From the NCBI GenBank assembly GCA_964474655.1, contig CAYYTU010000001.1, forward strand, positions 62,001-126,000: DNA of 64,000 nt, given 5' to 3'. Under the pieces are notes generated by a model. That model searched no databases. It had not been told where the DNA came from and saw only the letters and a list, made by a program, of their open reading frames with translations. Origin of the DNA: CAYYTU01 sp964474655 (lineage in GTDB: Bacteria > Chloroflexota > Anaerolineae > B4-G1). The position numbers were made by a program, and so were the translations under genes. Shown in pieces: positions 41,891-50,409 of the stretch; within the stretch, counting starts at the first letter, position 1; the number at the start of each line of letters is the position of its first letter.

Positions 41891-43702
41891 CTACCAGCAG
41901 GTCAGGGTTACCACCAGCGCCAGCATCAGGCTCAAGGGTATCCACATCAAGTTGTGGCGCAGCAGGCCGGTGTGGTAGCGCCTTGTCTCCCGGCTGAGCG
42001 CCAATACTCCTTGCGTTGTGCGCTTGATAATGCCTTCCAGCCCCTCTTGCTCCACGAAGCGGTAGATGATGCGAGATCCATCCACGACGGCCTGCACGCT
42101 CAGTACGATGAGTTGCTCCAGGAAGCCCACCTCGACGATGGCGCGTAAGGCTTGGGCGGCATGCGCCAGTCCTTCTTGTAGATCGTACGTGGTCTCGATC
42201 TGTTCTCCAGCCGCAGGGCCTGGCATTTGTAGCTTGATGCGAGATCGTTTTTGCATACGCCACAGGAAGAGAACCAGCGTCATAATCAGCAGCAGAGCCG
42301 GGGTAAAGACGAGATAACGCAAGAGGGTGCTCAGCGTGGGGACCGGAGGGGGAGCATAGCCGGCTATATCGACTAGCCGACGGGACAGCGGGCCGGCGGT
42401 CGAGGTGCCGATCAGCACTACCAGGCCTAATGTCCCTACTGCTGCCCATCGACCGATGGAGCTGGAAGCACCTTCGGTCGTTTCGGGTGAGCGTGACGCT
42501 TCGCGCACGGCCCAGACCGTCAACAAGGCGACGGCGGCCTCAGCGACGAAGAGGGCATCCAGAGGTGCCCCTCTCTGCCGCGCCCACCAGGTGATCAGCA
42601 ATCCGGAGGCGGCCAGGGCCAGACCGGCCAGGGCAAATAGCCCCTGCATCGCTCGCCCCGGGAGAGAAGTTTCTCCTCTCTCTGGTGCTTCCCCGGTCAG
42701 GAAAAGTAGAATCTGGAGCGGCGTCGTCGCCAGCAACCCCAGCCACACGACCACTTTCATACCGGAGGCTGCGGCGAAGACCAGCAGCCCACCCCGGGCC
42801 GCGGCGATGTAGATCAGGGCGCTGCGCAGATCGCGGCGAGTCAGGGCCGTGAGCACAGCCAACATTGCAGCGCCGGCTCCCAGCCACAGGATGAGTGTCT
42901 CTACTGCCGCGTTGGGTGTCAGGAGGGATGTGACGCGGTAGAGCAGGTATACGCCCAGATTGGGCATAACGGTGGTGAAGAGCCATGCCTGAGTGTTCGC
43001 CGCGAGGGAGCGCCCCCAGCCGATCCACAGGTGGAGCGGCCAGTTGCCGAGTTTGACCCAGACAGCCAGCAGCAAGCCGAAGACGACCCATCCTATGCCC
43101 GGTGCAGCCAGTGCGTCGGCTGCCTGGAGCGCCGGGGTGATCTCAAGGGTCCCGCTGGCGTCGAACAGGATCAGAATGGCGCTGAGCAATCCTACGTCGC
43201 CCAGACGCAGCACCACGTAAATGAGCCAGAACCCTCGCCCTCCTCGGTCGCTGCGCAGCTCGACCAGCGGCGCCAGGGCGATGGAGAGCGCCACAATCTC
43301 CAGGGCCACGTAGCGGGCCAGGAAGTGCTCGGTGAGGAAGGCTACGCTGGACGCCGCCAACGCCGATAACATCAGGGCCAGCGAAAGTGGAGGCACTTCC
43401 GTGTCAGTCGAAGTAGTCCCCAGCAGGGCCAGAAACGCGGCCCAGGTGGTAACCAGCGCGGCGTACAAACCGGTGGGGCCCAGGCCAAAGGCCATCGGGC
43501 CGGTTCCGGGCAGCCATTCCAGGGTTAGATTGGGATCTTCTCCAGCCAGAGGTAGCAGCGCTGTGGCGCACAAAGCCGTCGCGGCGCTCGCGAAGAGGGC
43601 CACTCCTCTTGCTGAGCGTGGGGAGCGGCGCAGGAAGAGCACGATCACCAGGCTGGTCAAGAACGGTAATCCGAAGAGGGCCACGAGTAACTCGTTGCTC
43701 AT
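41891..43702 (-). CDS. NuoL/MrpA-like antiporter-type subunit, divergent
   Basis: 603 residues, about 15 helices, distantly NuoL-like. WVKLGNWPLHLWIGWGRSLA replaces the usual VKSA..P.H.WLPDA, but the Lys and His are kept. The Glu helix reads FLARYVALEIVALSIALAPL. The last 150 residues form an amphipathic extension ending in two hydrophobic segments, reminiscent of the NuoL lateral helix. It diverges more than the other two channels, so ion specificity may differ. Confidence 0.75.
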   Translation of the reverse strand: MSNELLVALFGLPFLTSLVIVLFLRRSPRSARGVALFASAATALCATALLPLAGEDPNLTLEWLPGTGPMAFGLGPTGLYAALVTTWAAFLALLGTTSTDTEVPPLSLALMLSALAASSVAFLTEHFLARYVALEIVALSIALAPLVELRSDRGGRGFWLIYVVLRLGDVGLLSAILILFDASGTLEITPALQAADALAAPGIGWVVFGLLLAVWVKLGNWPLHLWIGWGRSLAANTQAWLFTTVMPNLGVYLLYRVTSLLTPNAAVETLILWLGAGAAMLAVLTALTRRDLRSALIYIAAARGGLLVFAAASGMKVVVWLGLLATTPLQILLFLTGEAPERGETSLPGRAMQGLFALAGLALAASGLLITWWARQRGAPLDALFVAEAAVALLTVWAVREASRSPETTEGASSSIGRWAAVGTLGLVVLIGTSTAGPLSRRLVDIAGYAPPPVPTLSTLLRYLVFTPALLLIMTLVLFLWRMQKRSRIKLQMPGPAAGEQIETTYDLQEGLAHAAQALRAIVEVGFLEQLIVLSVQAVVDGSRIIYRFVEQEGLEGIIKRTTQGVLALSRETRRYHTGLLRHNLMWIPLSLMLALVVTLTCW

Positions 43703-43703
43703 A

Positions 43704-44006
43704 TCAGCCTCGCAGCCTGTCCAGCTCGTCTATGTCCCCGGAGGGATAGTACTCGTAGATGTTGATGAGCAAGGCCAGCGCGACGGCGATCAGGATAGTC
43801 TCGACCACTAAGGCGGAGATGGCGATGCTTTGTACGGTGTAGAGATCTCCTTTGACGTGGCCCTGGTAGATCAGGATTAGCGTCACGCCTTGTAACATAA
43901 TTTTGAGCCCGATCACCTGTTTAATGGCTTCGCGCTGAGTGAGCAGGCAGCCCAGTCCCAGCAAGAATATCAGCCCGCTCCCGGAGAAGAAGATTATTTC
44001 TTCCAT
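43704..44006 (-). CDS. NuoK/MrpC-like membrane subunit
   Basis: 100 residues from ATG 44006; longer frames only shadow the neighbours. Three helices with LGLGCLLTQREAIKQVIGLK and IAISALVVETILIAVALALL, which hold the membrane Glu typical of NuoK/MrpC (VVET). It ends in an acidic tail. One base separates it from the NuoL-like gene. Confidence 0.82.
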   Translation of the reverse strand: MEEIIFFSGSGLIFLLGLGCLLTQREAIKQVIGLKIMLQGVTLILIYQGHVKGDLYTVQSIAISALVVETILIAVALALLINIYEYYPSGDIDELDRLRG

Positions 44007-44008
44007 AC

Positions 44009-44239
44009 CTACCTCTCTTTTTGTCCCTCTTCTGGGGGCATAAGTGCTGCTATGCCGAGTGCACCGGCGAACATAAGCCCCACCTGGACGGCAACGTCGA
44101 GTTCCCTGTATTCCCACCACCAGGCACGGAACGACATTGTCGGTGGGGTTTGGGGGCTCCAAACCCATCGGCCCACCAGGATGCCTGTTGTCAGTAGCAC
44201 CGCCAGGAGGATGGCCCAGAAGCCAAATCTACGGCGCAT
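44009..44239 (-). CDS. small membrane subunit, MbhE/MrpB-like
   Basis: 76 residues, two hydrophobic segments (FWAILLAVLLTTGILVG and DVAVQVGLMFAGALGIAALM). By size and position between the MbhD-like and NuoK-like genes it matches MbhE/MrpB-like subunits of membrane hydrogenases. Sequence support alone is weak. Overlaps the upstream gene by 11 bases. Confidence 0.6.
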   Translation of the reverse strand: MRRRFGFWAILLAVLLTTGILVGRWVWSPQTPPTMSFRAWWWEYRELDVAVQVGLMFAGALGIAALMPPEEGQKER

Positions 44240-44486
44240 TGCTCCCCCCTCGCATTGATTCCGTGAGGCTGATGACCACTATGAAGAGCACGCTGATCAA
44301 CCCAGCGCCCACGCTGAGCTCGAATGCTCCTGCAAACGGTGCGTCCAGGTAAAAGAACAACGCGGCCAGAGCGGCGCTGCTGATTCCCAGCGCCACCGCT
44401 GACCGTAGCAGATTCTTGGAAATGACTGCTGCGAAAGCGCCGCTAACCACCGTCAGCAGCAGAATCATCGTAACCCAAAGGTTCAT
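44229..44486 (-). CDS. MbhD/DUF4040-like (NuoJ-type) membrane subunit
   Basis: 85 residues from ATG 44486 (MNLWVTMILLLTVVSGAFAA). Three helices; AFELSVGAGLISVLFIVVIS matches the MbhD/MrpA C-terminal (DUF4040) signature. First gene of the twelve-gene operon. The arrangement of D-, E- and C-like subunits followed by antiporter channels is Mrp/Mbh-like. Confidence 0.72.
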   Translation of the reverse strand: MNLWVTMILLLTVVSGAFAAVISKNLLRSAVALGISSAALAALFFYLDAPFAGAFELSVGAGLISVLFIVVISLTESMRGGSNAP

Positions 44487-44666
44487 CCCTGGCCTCCATC
44501 TTCTATCTTGCGGCTTGCGCTGCGATTCCGCGCTCCATCGTACGTCTCGGCATCTCTGTTGCCGCTTCCAATTATCCCGCCAGCAGACCTCCCCCGATGA
44601 AAAGTTTTGGTCGGGAGACTGGGCAAAGGAGGGATGGGATGCGGCAGAGATCAAATGATGGTTGTT

Positions 44667-44694
44667 ATTCTATCATATGAGATGAACGGCGCAA
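44667..44694 (-). promoter_or_regulatory. putative promoter of the hydrogenase-like operon
   Basis: On the minus strand TTGCGC (44694-44689) and TAGAAT (44672-44667), spacer 16. It would give a leader of about 175 bases before the first gene. The spacer 44487-44758 holds nothing else recognisable. Confidence 0.4.
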
Positions 44695-44758
44695 CTCAAC
44701 GATTAAGGGAGAGGTTAGGGGGTCTGATCGAGATACGGTAGTTGCGGCGACCGTCGGC

Positions 44759-46120
44759 TTATAGTAGCAGAGGCCCCAGCACGTAATACGCCAGCCCAAA
44801 GTAGATCAACAGACCGGTGATGTCCTTGATAGTGGTGATGATCGGGTCTGCTCCGACGGCCGGATCTGCCCCTAGCTTGGTCAGCAAATAAGGTATCAGG
44901 AAGCCCAGCGTAGTCGCCAGGGTTATGGTCAGGGTCAGTGAGAACCCGACCACCAGACCGAGGGAGACCATACCATGCCAGATGACCGCGATGCTTCCGG
45001 TGATCAGCCCCAAAGCAGCGCCTATGCTCAGGCCGACGCCCGCTTCGCGCAGCAGGTGCTTGCTAAACTGGTGCAGGTTGATATGTCCCAGCGCCAGAGC
45101 CCGGGCGAAGATGGTCGTGGATTGGGTCCCGGCGTTACCGCCCATGTCCATCACGACTGGGATGAAGACCGCCAGCACCGGAATACCCTGGAGAGTGGCC
45201 TCGAAGGCATCGATCACGGACCCGGCCAGCAATCCGCCGACCATCGTGATCAGCAAGAAGGGGATGCGCACCGGCCAGATGTCCGACAGCGCGCCGTTCA
45301 CCAGGCGGTAGCTGCGATGCGCATCGCCCTTCAATGGAGTCAGAGCAGCCTTGTCGAAGAAGTCCTCGGTGACCTCCTCCTCCATAATCTCCATCGCGTC
45401 ATCGATGGTGATGACGCCCACCAGGCGCCGGTCGTGATCCACGACGGGCAGGCTCAACAGGTCGTGGTGCTGGAGCAAGCGGGCGGCCTCCTCCTGGTCG
45501 GTGTCGGTGCTGGCCCAGATCACCTCGGTATCCATAAGTGAGGCTATACTCTCGTTCGGCCTGGCCAAAACGAGGCTTTGGAGGGAGACTTTTCCCAGCA
45601 AGCGTCTTTCGGCGTCGGTCACATAGAGGATGTGGATGGCTTCCTGGCGTCCCACCTGGCGTATCTTATCCAATCCTTCCGCAGCTGTCATACCGTGGGA
45701 GAGCCGTACGTACTTGGGCGTCATAACGCGCCCGGCGCTCTCCGGCTTGTAGCCCAGGAGCAAGTTGACCTGATCTCGCTCGTCAGGTGGCAGAGCTTCG
45801 ACCAGGCGCTTGGCGATGGCAGCCGGTACTTCATCTAACAGACGGACCCGATCGTCAGGGGCCAGCGCGGTGAAAATGCGGGTTGCTTCCTCTTGGGTGA
45901 AAGAGGAGATGAGGTGTTGACGCTGCTCGACGTCAAGCTGCTCGAAGAGTGCCAAAGCCTGGTCCTTGCTCAGCAGGCGGAAGATGACGACGCGCTCGTC
46001 GGGCGTCAGATTCTCAACCAGAACCCGTAAATCATCCATATCGGGTCGGTTGAGCGTAGATTTGAGCTTTTGCACCTCCCCCGCCTCCAGCTGCTTTTTG
46101 GTGATTTGATAAAGGTCCAT
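44759..46120 (-). CDS. mgtE: MgtE family magnesium transporter
   Basis: 453 residues with the full MgtE plan: N-terminal helical domain (1-130), two CBS domains (about 135-255; VMTPKYVRLSHGMTAAEGLD, LLSLPVVDHDRRLVGVITID), then five membrane helices from about 285 with PVVMDMGGNAGTQSTTIFAR, the signature of the channel. It imports Mg2+ and is gated by Mg2+ binding to the N and CBS domains. It has its own promoter at 46187-46214. Confidence 0.95.
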   Translation of the reverse strand: MDLYQITKKQLEAGEVQKLKSTLNRPDMDDLRVLVENLTPDERVVIFRLLSKDQALALFEQLDVEQRQHLISSFTQEEATRIFTALAPDDRVRLLDEVPAAIAKRLVEALPPDERDQVNLLLGYKPESAGRVMTPKYVRLSHGMTAAEGLDKIRQVGRQEAIHILYVTDAERRLLGKVSLQSLVLARPNESIASLMDTEVIWASTDTDQEEAARLLQHHDLLSLPVVDHDRRLVGVITIDDAMEIMEEEVTEDFFDKAALTPLKGDAHRSYRLVNGALSDIWPVRIPFLLITMVGGLLAGSVIDAFEATLQGIPVLAVFIPVVMDMGGNAGTQSTTIFARALALGHINLHQFSKHLLREAGVGLSIGAALGLITGSIAVIWHGMVSLGLVVGFSLTLTITLATTLGFLIPYLLTKLGADPAVGADPIITTIKDITGLLIYFGLAYYVLGPLLL

Positions 46121-46186
46121 CGGTAGCCTCCAGTATAAAGTTAGGTGACGTGCTTGTTTAAGCCAGATAACGGGCTGGTCAAAGAC

Positions 46187-46214
46187 AGTTTACCAATACT
46201 CTCCTTGGTGTCAA
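46187..46214 (-). promoter_or_regulatory. sigma70-type promoter of mgtE
   Basis: Minus strand TTGACA (46214-46209) and TAAACT (46192-46187) with a 16-base spacer, about 67 bases upstream of the mgtE start. The leader is too short for an M-box riboswitch. Confidence 0.7.
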
Positions 46215-46249
46215 GTTAGTCTGCTCCGTTTACCCGTCGCGCTATTATG

Positions 46250-46277
46250 TTGACTTCTGACCCGATACTGGTAGAAT
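46250..46277 (+). promoter_or_regulatory. sigma70-type promoter facing the acetoin dehydrogenase operon
   Basis: TTGACT (46250-46255) and TAGAAT (46272-46277), spacer 16, divergent to the mgtE promoter. If it serves the E1 alpha gene at 46939, the leader is about 650 bases. Confidence 0.5.
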
Positions 46278-46342
46278 AGCTATGACGTGTATGTGGATTA
46301 GGCCATTGAGACTTCACTCCTGCAGCCTAGTGACTCCAGACT

Positions 46343-46430
46343 TCGGAAGTCTTCGTTGAGGATTTTGGATGCAAAATAACCCCGCTTTGCTTCCCAATTG
46401 GGTTCGCAAACCACATTTTAAGACTTCCGA
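46343..46430 (-). repeat. 88-bp inverted-repeat element, copy B
   Basis: Eleven-base perfect terminal inverted repeats TCGGAAGTCTT / AAGACTTCCGA. In reverse orientation it matches 23007-23096, with a 34-base block identical (46361-46394). Confidence 0.75.
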
Positions 46431-46760
46431 TGTCTCTGTTCCTCAAATTTGAAACGTGCAGGAGGCAAGTTGAGATGGCACTGGATAGCCTGTCACGATC
46501 TGGCAGCATGTGGTGTACGGCTAATCCCTCCTTATGCTTATCTGTCCGTATCAGATTGTTTTAATTGGCATCGCAATCGATCGAGCGGACATCAACCAAT
46601 CAATCTACTCACAGCTCCGCATCTTCCTTATACTTCCGGTAACTTCCAGCCTCCCCGGCCTGGGGGGTCAAGATGACCTATATTCTTAATCTTTCCCAAT
46701 TGACATTGGGTCTGTTGTTGATCCAGACAACCCGTGGCGTTTCCGGCTGCCTCGCTGGTA

Positions 46761-46813
46761 GTGGGGGCTTCCGGCGCTTGCTTCTGAGCGTGTGTGGTGA
46801 AAAGCGCCCCCAC
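46761..46813 (+). promoter_or_regulatory. structured leader candidate upstream of E1 alpha
   Basis: GTGGGGGC (46761-46768) pairs with GCCCCCAC (46806-46813), enclosing CGCT/AGCG. More hairpin-forming sequence follows to about 46880. I could not match it to a known riboswitch class. Confidence 0.35.
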
Positions 46814-46938
46814 GCGGTAGCAGGGCAAAAAGGGCCTGGCCAAGAGCCACTGACTGCTGGAAGGGAGGTGAGCTATCGAACGAACCGTTGGAAAGCGTAT
46901 TTGCACATCGTTCAACATCTCACAAAATAAGGAGGATT

Positions 46939-47913
46939 ATGATGGCTGAGTATAGCAAAGAACAACTTCTCTGGATGTACGAGCGGATGCGCACCATCCG
47001 CTCGTTCGAGGATCAAGTGAGCGAATTGTTCGCCGAGGGCAAGATACCGGGCTTTGTGCACCTGTACGCCGGTGAGGAGGCCATCGCCGTCGGCGTCTGC
47101 TCGCAGCTGACCGACGACGATTACATCACCTCCACCCACCGCGGACACGGCCACTGCATCGCCAAGGGCGTCGACGTCAAGGAGATGATGGCCGAGCTCT
47201 ACGGCAAGGCCACCGGCTCCTGCAAGGGCAAGGGCGGTTCCATGCACATCGCCGACGTGGACAAAGGGATGATGGGCGCCAACGGCATCGTCGGCGGTGG
47301 CGGGCCTCTGTCCTGCGGCCCGGGCCTCACGGCCAAGGTGCTGGGCAAGGATCACGTCGCGGTCTGCTTCTTCGGCGACGGCGCCTCGGAGCAGGGCACC
47401 ATGCACGAATCGATGAACCTGGCTTCCATCTGGAACCTGCCGGTGGTCTTCGTCTGCGAGAACAACGGCTTCGCCGAGTCGACCCCGGTCGAGTACCACG
47501 CCTCGGTCAAGGACATCGCCGACCGCGCCACTGCCTACGGCATGCCCGGCCTCTCCGTCGACGGCACCGACATCTTCGCCGTCACCGAGGCGGTCAGTGA
47601 GGCCATCGAACGTGCCCGCCAGGGAGAGGGACCAACGCTGATCGAGTGCAAGGCCTTCCGCTACTACGGCCACTTCGAGGGCGACGCCGTGACCTACTAC
47701 ACCGACGAGATGCGCGAGGATTTCCGCCAGCGCGATCCGATCAATAAATTCCACGAGAACGTCCTGGAACGCGGGCTGGTCTCTGAGGAGGAGCTAGACG
47801 CCATCGACGAAAAGGTCGAGAGCCTGATCGACGAGGCCGTCATCTTCGCCGAGGAAAGCCCGATGCCGACGCCCGATGAACTGACCACCGACGTCTACGT
47901 CAGTTACGCCTAA
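46939..47913 (+). CDS. acoA: acetoin/2-oxo-acid dehydrogenase E1 component, alpha subunit
   Basis: 324 residues from ATG 46939 behind AAGGAGG. The thiamine diphosphate motif GDGASEQGTMHESMNLASIW ending in ENN is at about 165-195; the phosphorylation-loop-like GFAESTPVEYHAS follows. HRGHGHCIAKG and GKGGSMHIAD are typical of acetoin/pyruvate dehydrogenase E1 alpha. It oxidatively cleaves acetoin or a 2-oxo acid with E1 beta and passes the acyl group to E2 lipoate. AcoX downstream favours acetoin as substrate. Confidence 0.88.
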   Translation: MMAEYSKEQLLWMYERMRTIRSFEDQVSELFAEGKIPGFVHLYAGEEAIAVGVCSQLTDDDYITSTHRGHGHCIAKGVDVKEMMAELYGKATGSCKGKGGSMHIADVDKGMMGANGIVGGGGPLSCGPGLTAKVLGKDHVAVCFFGDGASEQGTMHESMNLASIWNLPVVFVCENNGFAESTPVEYHASVKDIADRATAYGMPGLSVDGTDIFAVTEAVSEAIERARQGEGPTLIECKAFRYYGHFEGDAVTYYTDEMREDFRQRDPINKFHENVLERGLVSEEELDAIDEKVESLIDEAVIFAEESPMPTPDELTTDVYVSYA

Positions 47914-47929
47914 AAGGAGGGAGACGACC

Positions 47930-48949
47930 ATGACGAACCGGACTTTGACGTTTCGAGAAGCGCTAAACGAAGCCATGCGGCTGGAGATGCGCCGCGACCC
48001 CACTGTGATCCTGATGGGTGAAGACGTGGCCGGCGGCGCCGAGCTCGAGCATGTGGAAGGTGAGGGCGAGGAGGCCTGGGGCGGCGTCCTGGGCGTCACG
48101 GCCGGGCTGGCCAAGGAGTTCGGCCGCGACCGCGTGCTCGACACGCCCATCAGCGAGTCGGCCTTCATCGGCGCCTCGGTCGGCGCCGCGGCCAGCGGGC
48201 TGCGGCCCATCGCCGAGATGATGTTCGTCGACTTCTTCGGCGTCTGCATGGACCAGATCTTCAACCAGGGCGCCAAGCTGCGCTACATGTTCGGCGGCAA
48301 GGCCGAGGTGCCCATCGTGATCCGCACCATGATCGGGGCTGGCTTCCGCGCCGCTGCTCAGCACTCGAGCTCCCATTACTCGGTCTTCACCCACATGCCG
48401 GGGCTGAAGGCCGTCGTGCCCGCCACGCCGGCCGACGCCAAGGGCTTGCTGGCGGCCGCCATCCGCGACGACGACCCGGTGCTCTTCTTCGAGCACAAGC
48501 TGCTCTACGACACCGAGGGCGAGGTGCCGGAGGGCGAGTACGTCATCCCGCTGGGTCAGGCCGATGTCAAGCGCGAGGGCAGCGACGCCACCATCGTCGC
48601 CATCGGGCGTATGGTCTTGCTGGCGCTACAGGCCGCCGAGCAGCTGGCCGACGAGGGCATCGCGGTCGAGGTGATCGACCCGCGTACCCTCTCCCCGCTG
48701 GACGAGGAAACGATCGTCGATTCGGTCAAGAAGACCCATCGCTTCATCGTGGTGGACGAGGATAACCCGCGCTGCAGTATGGCGACCGATCTGGCCGCGC
48801 TGATCGCCACCGCGGCCTTCGACTATATGGACGCGCCGCCACAGATGGTGACGGCGCCCCACGCGCCGGTGCCCTTCAGTCCGGCCCTGGAGGATGAATA
48901 TGTCCCCGGCGTGGCCGACATCGTGGAGGCCGTCAAGTCGGTGGTCTAG
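47930..48949 (+). CDS. acoB: acetoin/2-oxo-acid dehydrogenase E1 component, beta subunit
   Basis: 339 residues, transketolase-like pyrimidine-binding half. TLTFREALNEAMRLEMRRDP, the GVTAGLAKEFGRDRVLDTPI segment, and ESAFIGASVGAAASGLRPIA are typical. The C-terminal domain has EVIDPRTLSPLDEETIVDSV. It forms the heterotetramer with E1 alpha. AAGGAGG precedes ATG 47930 in a 16-base spacer. A 13-bp hairpin lies between this gene and acoX. Confidence 0.9.
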   Translation: MTNRTLTFREALNEAMRLEMRRDPTVILMGEDVAGGAELEHVEGEGEEAWGGVLGVTAGLAKEFGRDRVLDTPISESAFIGASVGAAASGLRPIAEMMFVDFFGVCMDQIFNQGAKLRYMFGGKAEVPIVIRTMIGAGFRAAAQHSSSHYSVFTHMPGLKAVVPATPADAKGLLAAAIRDDDPVLFFEHKLLYDTEGEVPEGEYVIPLGQADVKREGSDATIVAIGRMVLLALQAAEQLADEGIAVEVIDPRTLSPLDEETIVDSVKKTHRFIVVDEDNPRCSMATDLAALIATAAFDYMDAPPQMVTAPHAPVPFSPALEDEYVPGVADIVEAVKSVV

Positions 48950-48966
48950 GATATCGCACACAAACG

Positions 48967-49008
48967 GACAGAGGGAGCCGCTTCCCGGGTGGGAAGGCTC
49001 CCTCTGTC
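48967..49008 (+). terminator. long hairpin between E1 beta and AcoX genes
   Basis: GACAGAGGGAGCC (48967-48979) pairs perfectly with 48996-49008; the loop holds TTCCC/GGGAA. No T tract follows, so it may reduce readthrough or stabilise mRNA ends instead of stopping transcription. Confidence 0.5.
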
Positions 49009-49036
49009 GATAGGTAGCTACGATAGGACAGGTATT

Positions 49037-50035
49037 ATGTCAACAGTGGGAATCGTCGCCAATCCGGCCTCCGGCAAGGATATCCGCCGCCTGGTGGCCC
49101 GCAGCTCGGTCTTCGATAACAACGAAAAGGTCAACATCCTGCGCCGCCTCCTGCTGGCGCTGGACGCGCTGGGAGTGGAGCACGTGATCTTTATGCCCGA
49201 TTACTACGGGCTGGGCGAGCACGCCCTGAAGCACGTTGAGCTCGCGCTGGCGGTCTCGTTCCTCGATATGGAGGTGCGCGCCGATGAGCGCGATTCGGCC
49301 GAGGCCGGACGCCGCTTCCGCGAGATGGGAACCGAATGCATCATCACGCTGGGCGGCGACGGCACCAACCGGGCCGTGGCCAAGGGCTGCGGGCAGGTGC
49401 CGCTGGTGCCCATCTCTACCGGCACCAACAACGTGGTGCCCTGTATGGTGGAGGGGACCATCGCTGGCTTGGCGGCCGGCCTGGTTGCCAGCGGTGACGT
49501 CGATCTCGACCGCGTCAGCCATCGCTCCAAGCGGCTGGAGGTCTATCAGGAGGGCGAGCTGATCGACATCGCGCTGGTCGACGTGGTGGTGACCAGCGAG
49601 CTCTTCATCGGCAGCCGCGCGCTGTGGGACCCGGACACGATCCGAGAGATCGTCCTGGCCCGGGCCGAGCCGGGCAGCATCGGCATGTCGGCCATCGGCA
49701 GCCAGATTCGGCCCATCGGCCTGGAGGATGAGATGGGCATGCATCTGCTGATCGGCCCTGAGGGCACGAACGTCCTGGCGCCGGTCGCGCCGGGCCTGGT
49801 GACCCAGGTCTGCATCCGCGAGCATCAGATGCTGACGCTGGGCGACGAGGTCGCGCTGGAGGCGATGCCTTCGACGGTGGCCCTCGACGGCGAGCGGACG
49901 CTGAAGGGCTTCCCGGAGCACCCGATGACGGTGCGCCTGACGAATAATGGTCCGCGGGTGGTGGACATCGACGCCTGTATGGAGGAGGGTATCCAGACCG
50001 GCGCCTTCCGACGCCGCTGCGCGGTCGATTTCTAG
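49037..50035 (+). CDS. acoX: AcoX-like ATP-NAD kinase family protein
   Basis: 332 residues from ATG 49037 (STVGIVANPASGKDIRRLVA). The NAD kinase fold is shown by ECIITLGGDGTNRAVAKGCG and PISTGTNNVVPCMVEGTIAG. AcoX is encoded in acetoin dehydrogenase operons of many bacteria and belongs to the NAD/diacylglycerol kinase superfamily; its exact role is unclear. It is the best argument that the E1-E2-E3 set here acts on acetoin. Confidence 0.85.
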   Translation: MSTVGIVANPASGKDIRRLVARSSVFDNNEKVNILRRLLLALDALGVEHVIFMPDYYGLGEHALKHVELALAVSFLDMEVRADERDSAEAGRRFREMGTECIITLGGDGTNRAVAKGCGQVPLVPISTGTNNVVPCMVEGTIAGLAAGLVASGDVDLDRVSHRSKRLEVYQEGELIDIALVDVVVTSELFIGSRALWDPDTIREIVLARAEPGSIGMSAIGSQIRPIGLEDEMGMHLLIGPEGTNVLAPVAPGLVTQVCIREHQMLTLGDEVALEAMPSTVALDGERTLKGFPEHPMTVRLTNNGPRVVDIDACMEEGIQTGAFRRRCAVDF

Positions 50036-50100
50036 ACGCAGCGCGAAATCCCAGAGAACCGTACAAGCATACGAGAAGTAGCAGACAAGGAGTGTGCAGA

Positions 50101-50406
50101 ATGGCATTGAAAGCAGCCTTCATCTTCCTGGCCCCCGAGGTCGATCCCGAGCAGCATCGTAAGACCGTGGTCACGCCCGAGGTCGAGCTGACCGCCGTGG
50201 CCGTCAACAATTACGACGAAGCCGCAGCCGTCTGCCAGCAGCTGGTCGAAGAGGGCATCGGCGCCTTCGAGCTGTGCGGCGGCTTCGGGCACGCTGGCAC
50301 CGCCCAGGTCGCCGAGGCCGTCGGCGACAAGGCCGCCGTCGGCGTCGTCCGCTTTGATCATCACCCCGGGCTCGACTTCAAGAGCGGCGACGAGCTGTTC
50401 CGATAG
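50101..50406 (+). CDS. DUF6506 family protein
   Basis: 101 residues: ALKAAFIFLAPEVDPEQHRK, then a hydrophobic core GIGAFELCGGFGHAGTAQVA. It matches the DUF6506 type found near acetoin and other dehydrogenase operons. Function unknown. It lies 65 bases after acoX and three bases before the Lin0512-like gene. Confidence 0.7.
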   Translation: MALKAAFIFLAPEVDPEQHRKTVVTPEVELTAVAVNNYDEAAAVCQQLVEEGIGAFELCGGFGHAGTAQVAEAVGDKAAVGVVRFDHHPGLDFKSGDELFR

Positions 50407-50409
50407 TCT

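Larger units (their letters stand above)
46121..46938. other. 818-base intergenic region with divergent promoters, repeat element and structured leader
   Basis: Apart from the two promoters, a copy of the inverted-repeat element (46343-46430) and a hairpin-rich stretch near 46750-46880, no credible gene is present. A frame at 46673-46930 is open but has no ribosome site and unconvincing composition. Confidence 0.6.

Noticed and set aside
46121..46186. M-box riboswitch before mgtE
   Set aside because: The leader from the predicted promoter is only about 60 bases, too short for that riboswitch.
46814..46880. Cobalamin riboswitch
   Set aside because: A GCCACTG...GGAAGG string resembles one part of the class, but no B12 box or the rest of the core could be found.
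46673..46930. 85-residue open frame before the E1 alpha gene
   Set aside because: No RBS, odd composition, and it overlaps the structured leader; it may be fortuitous.
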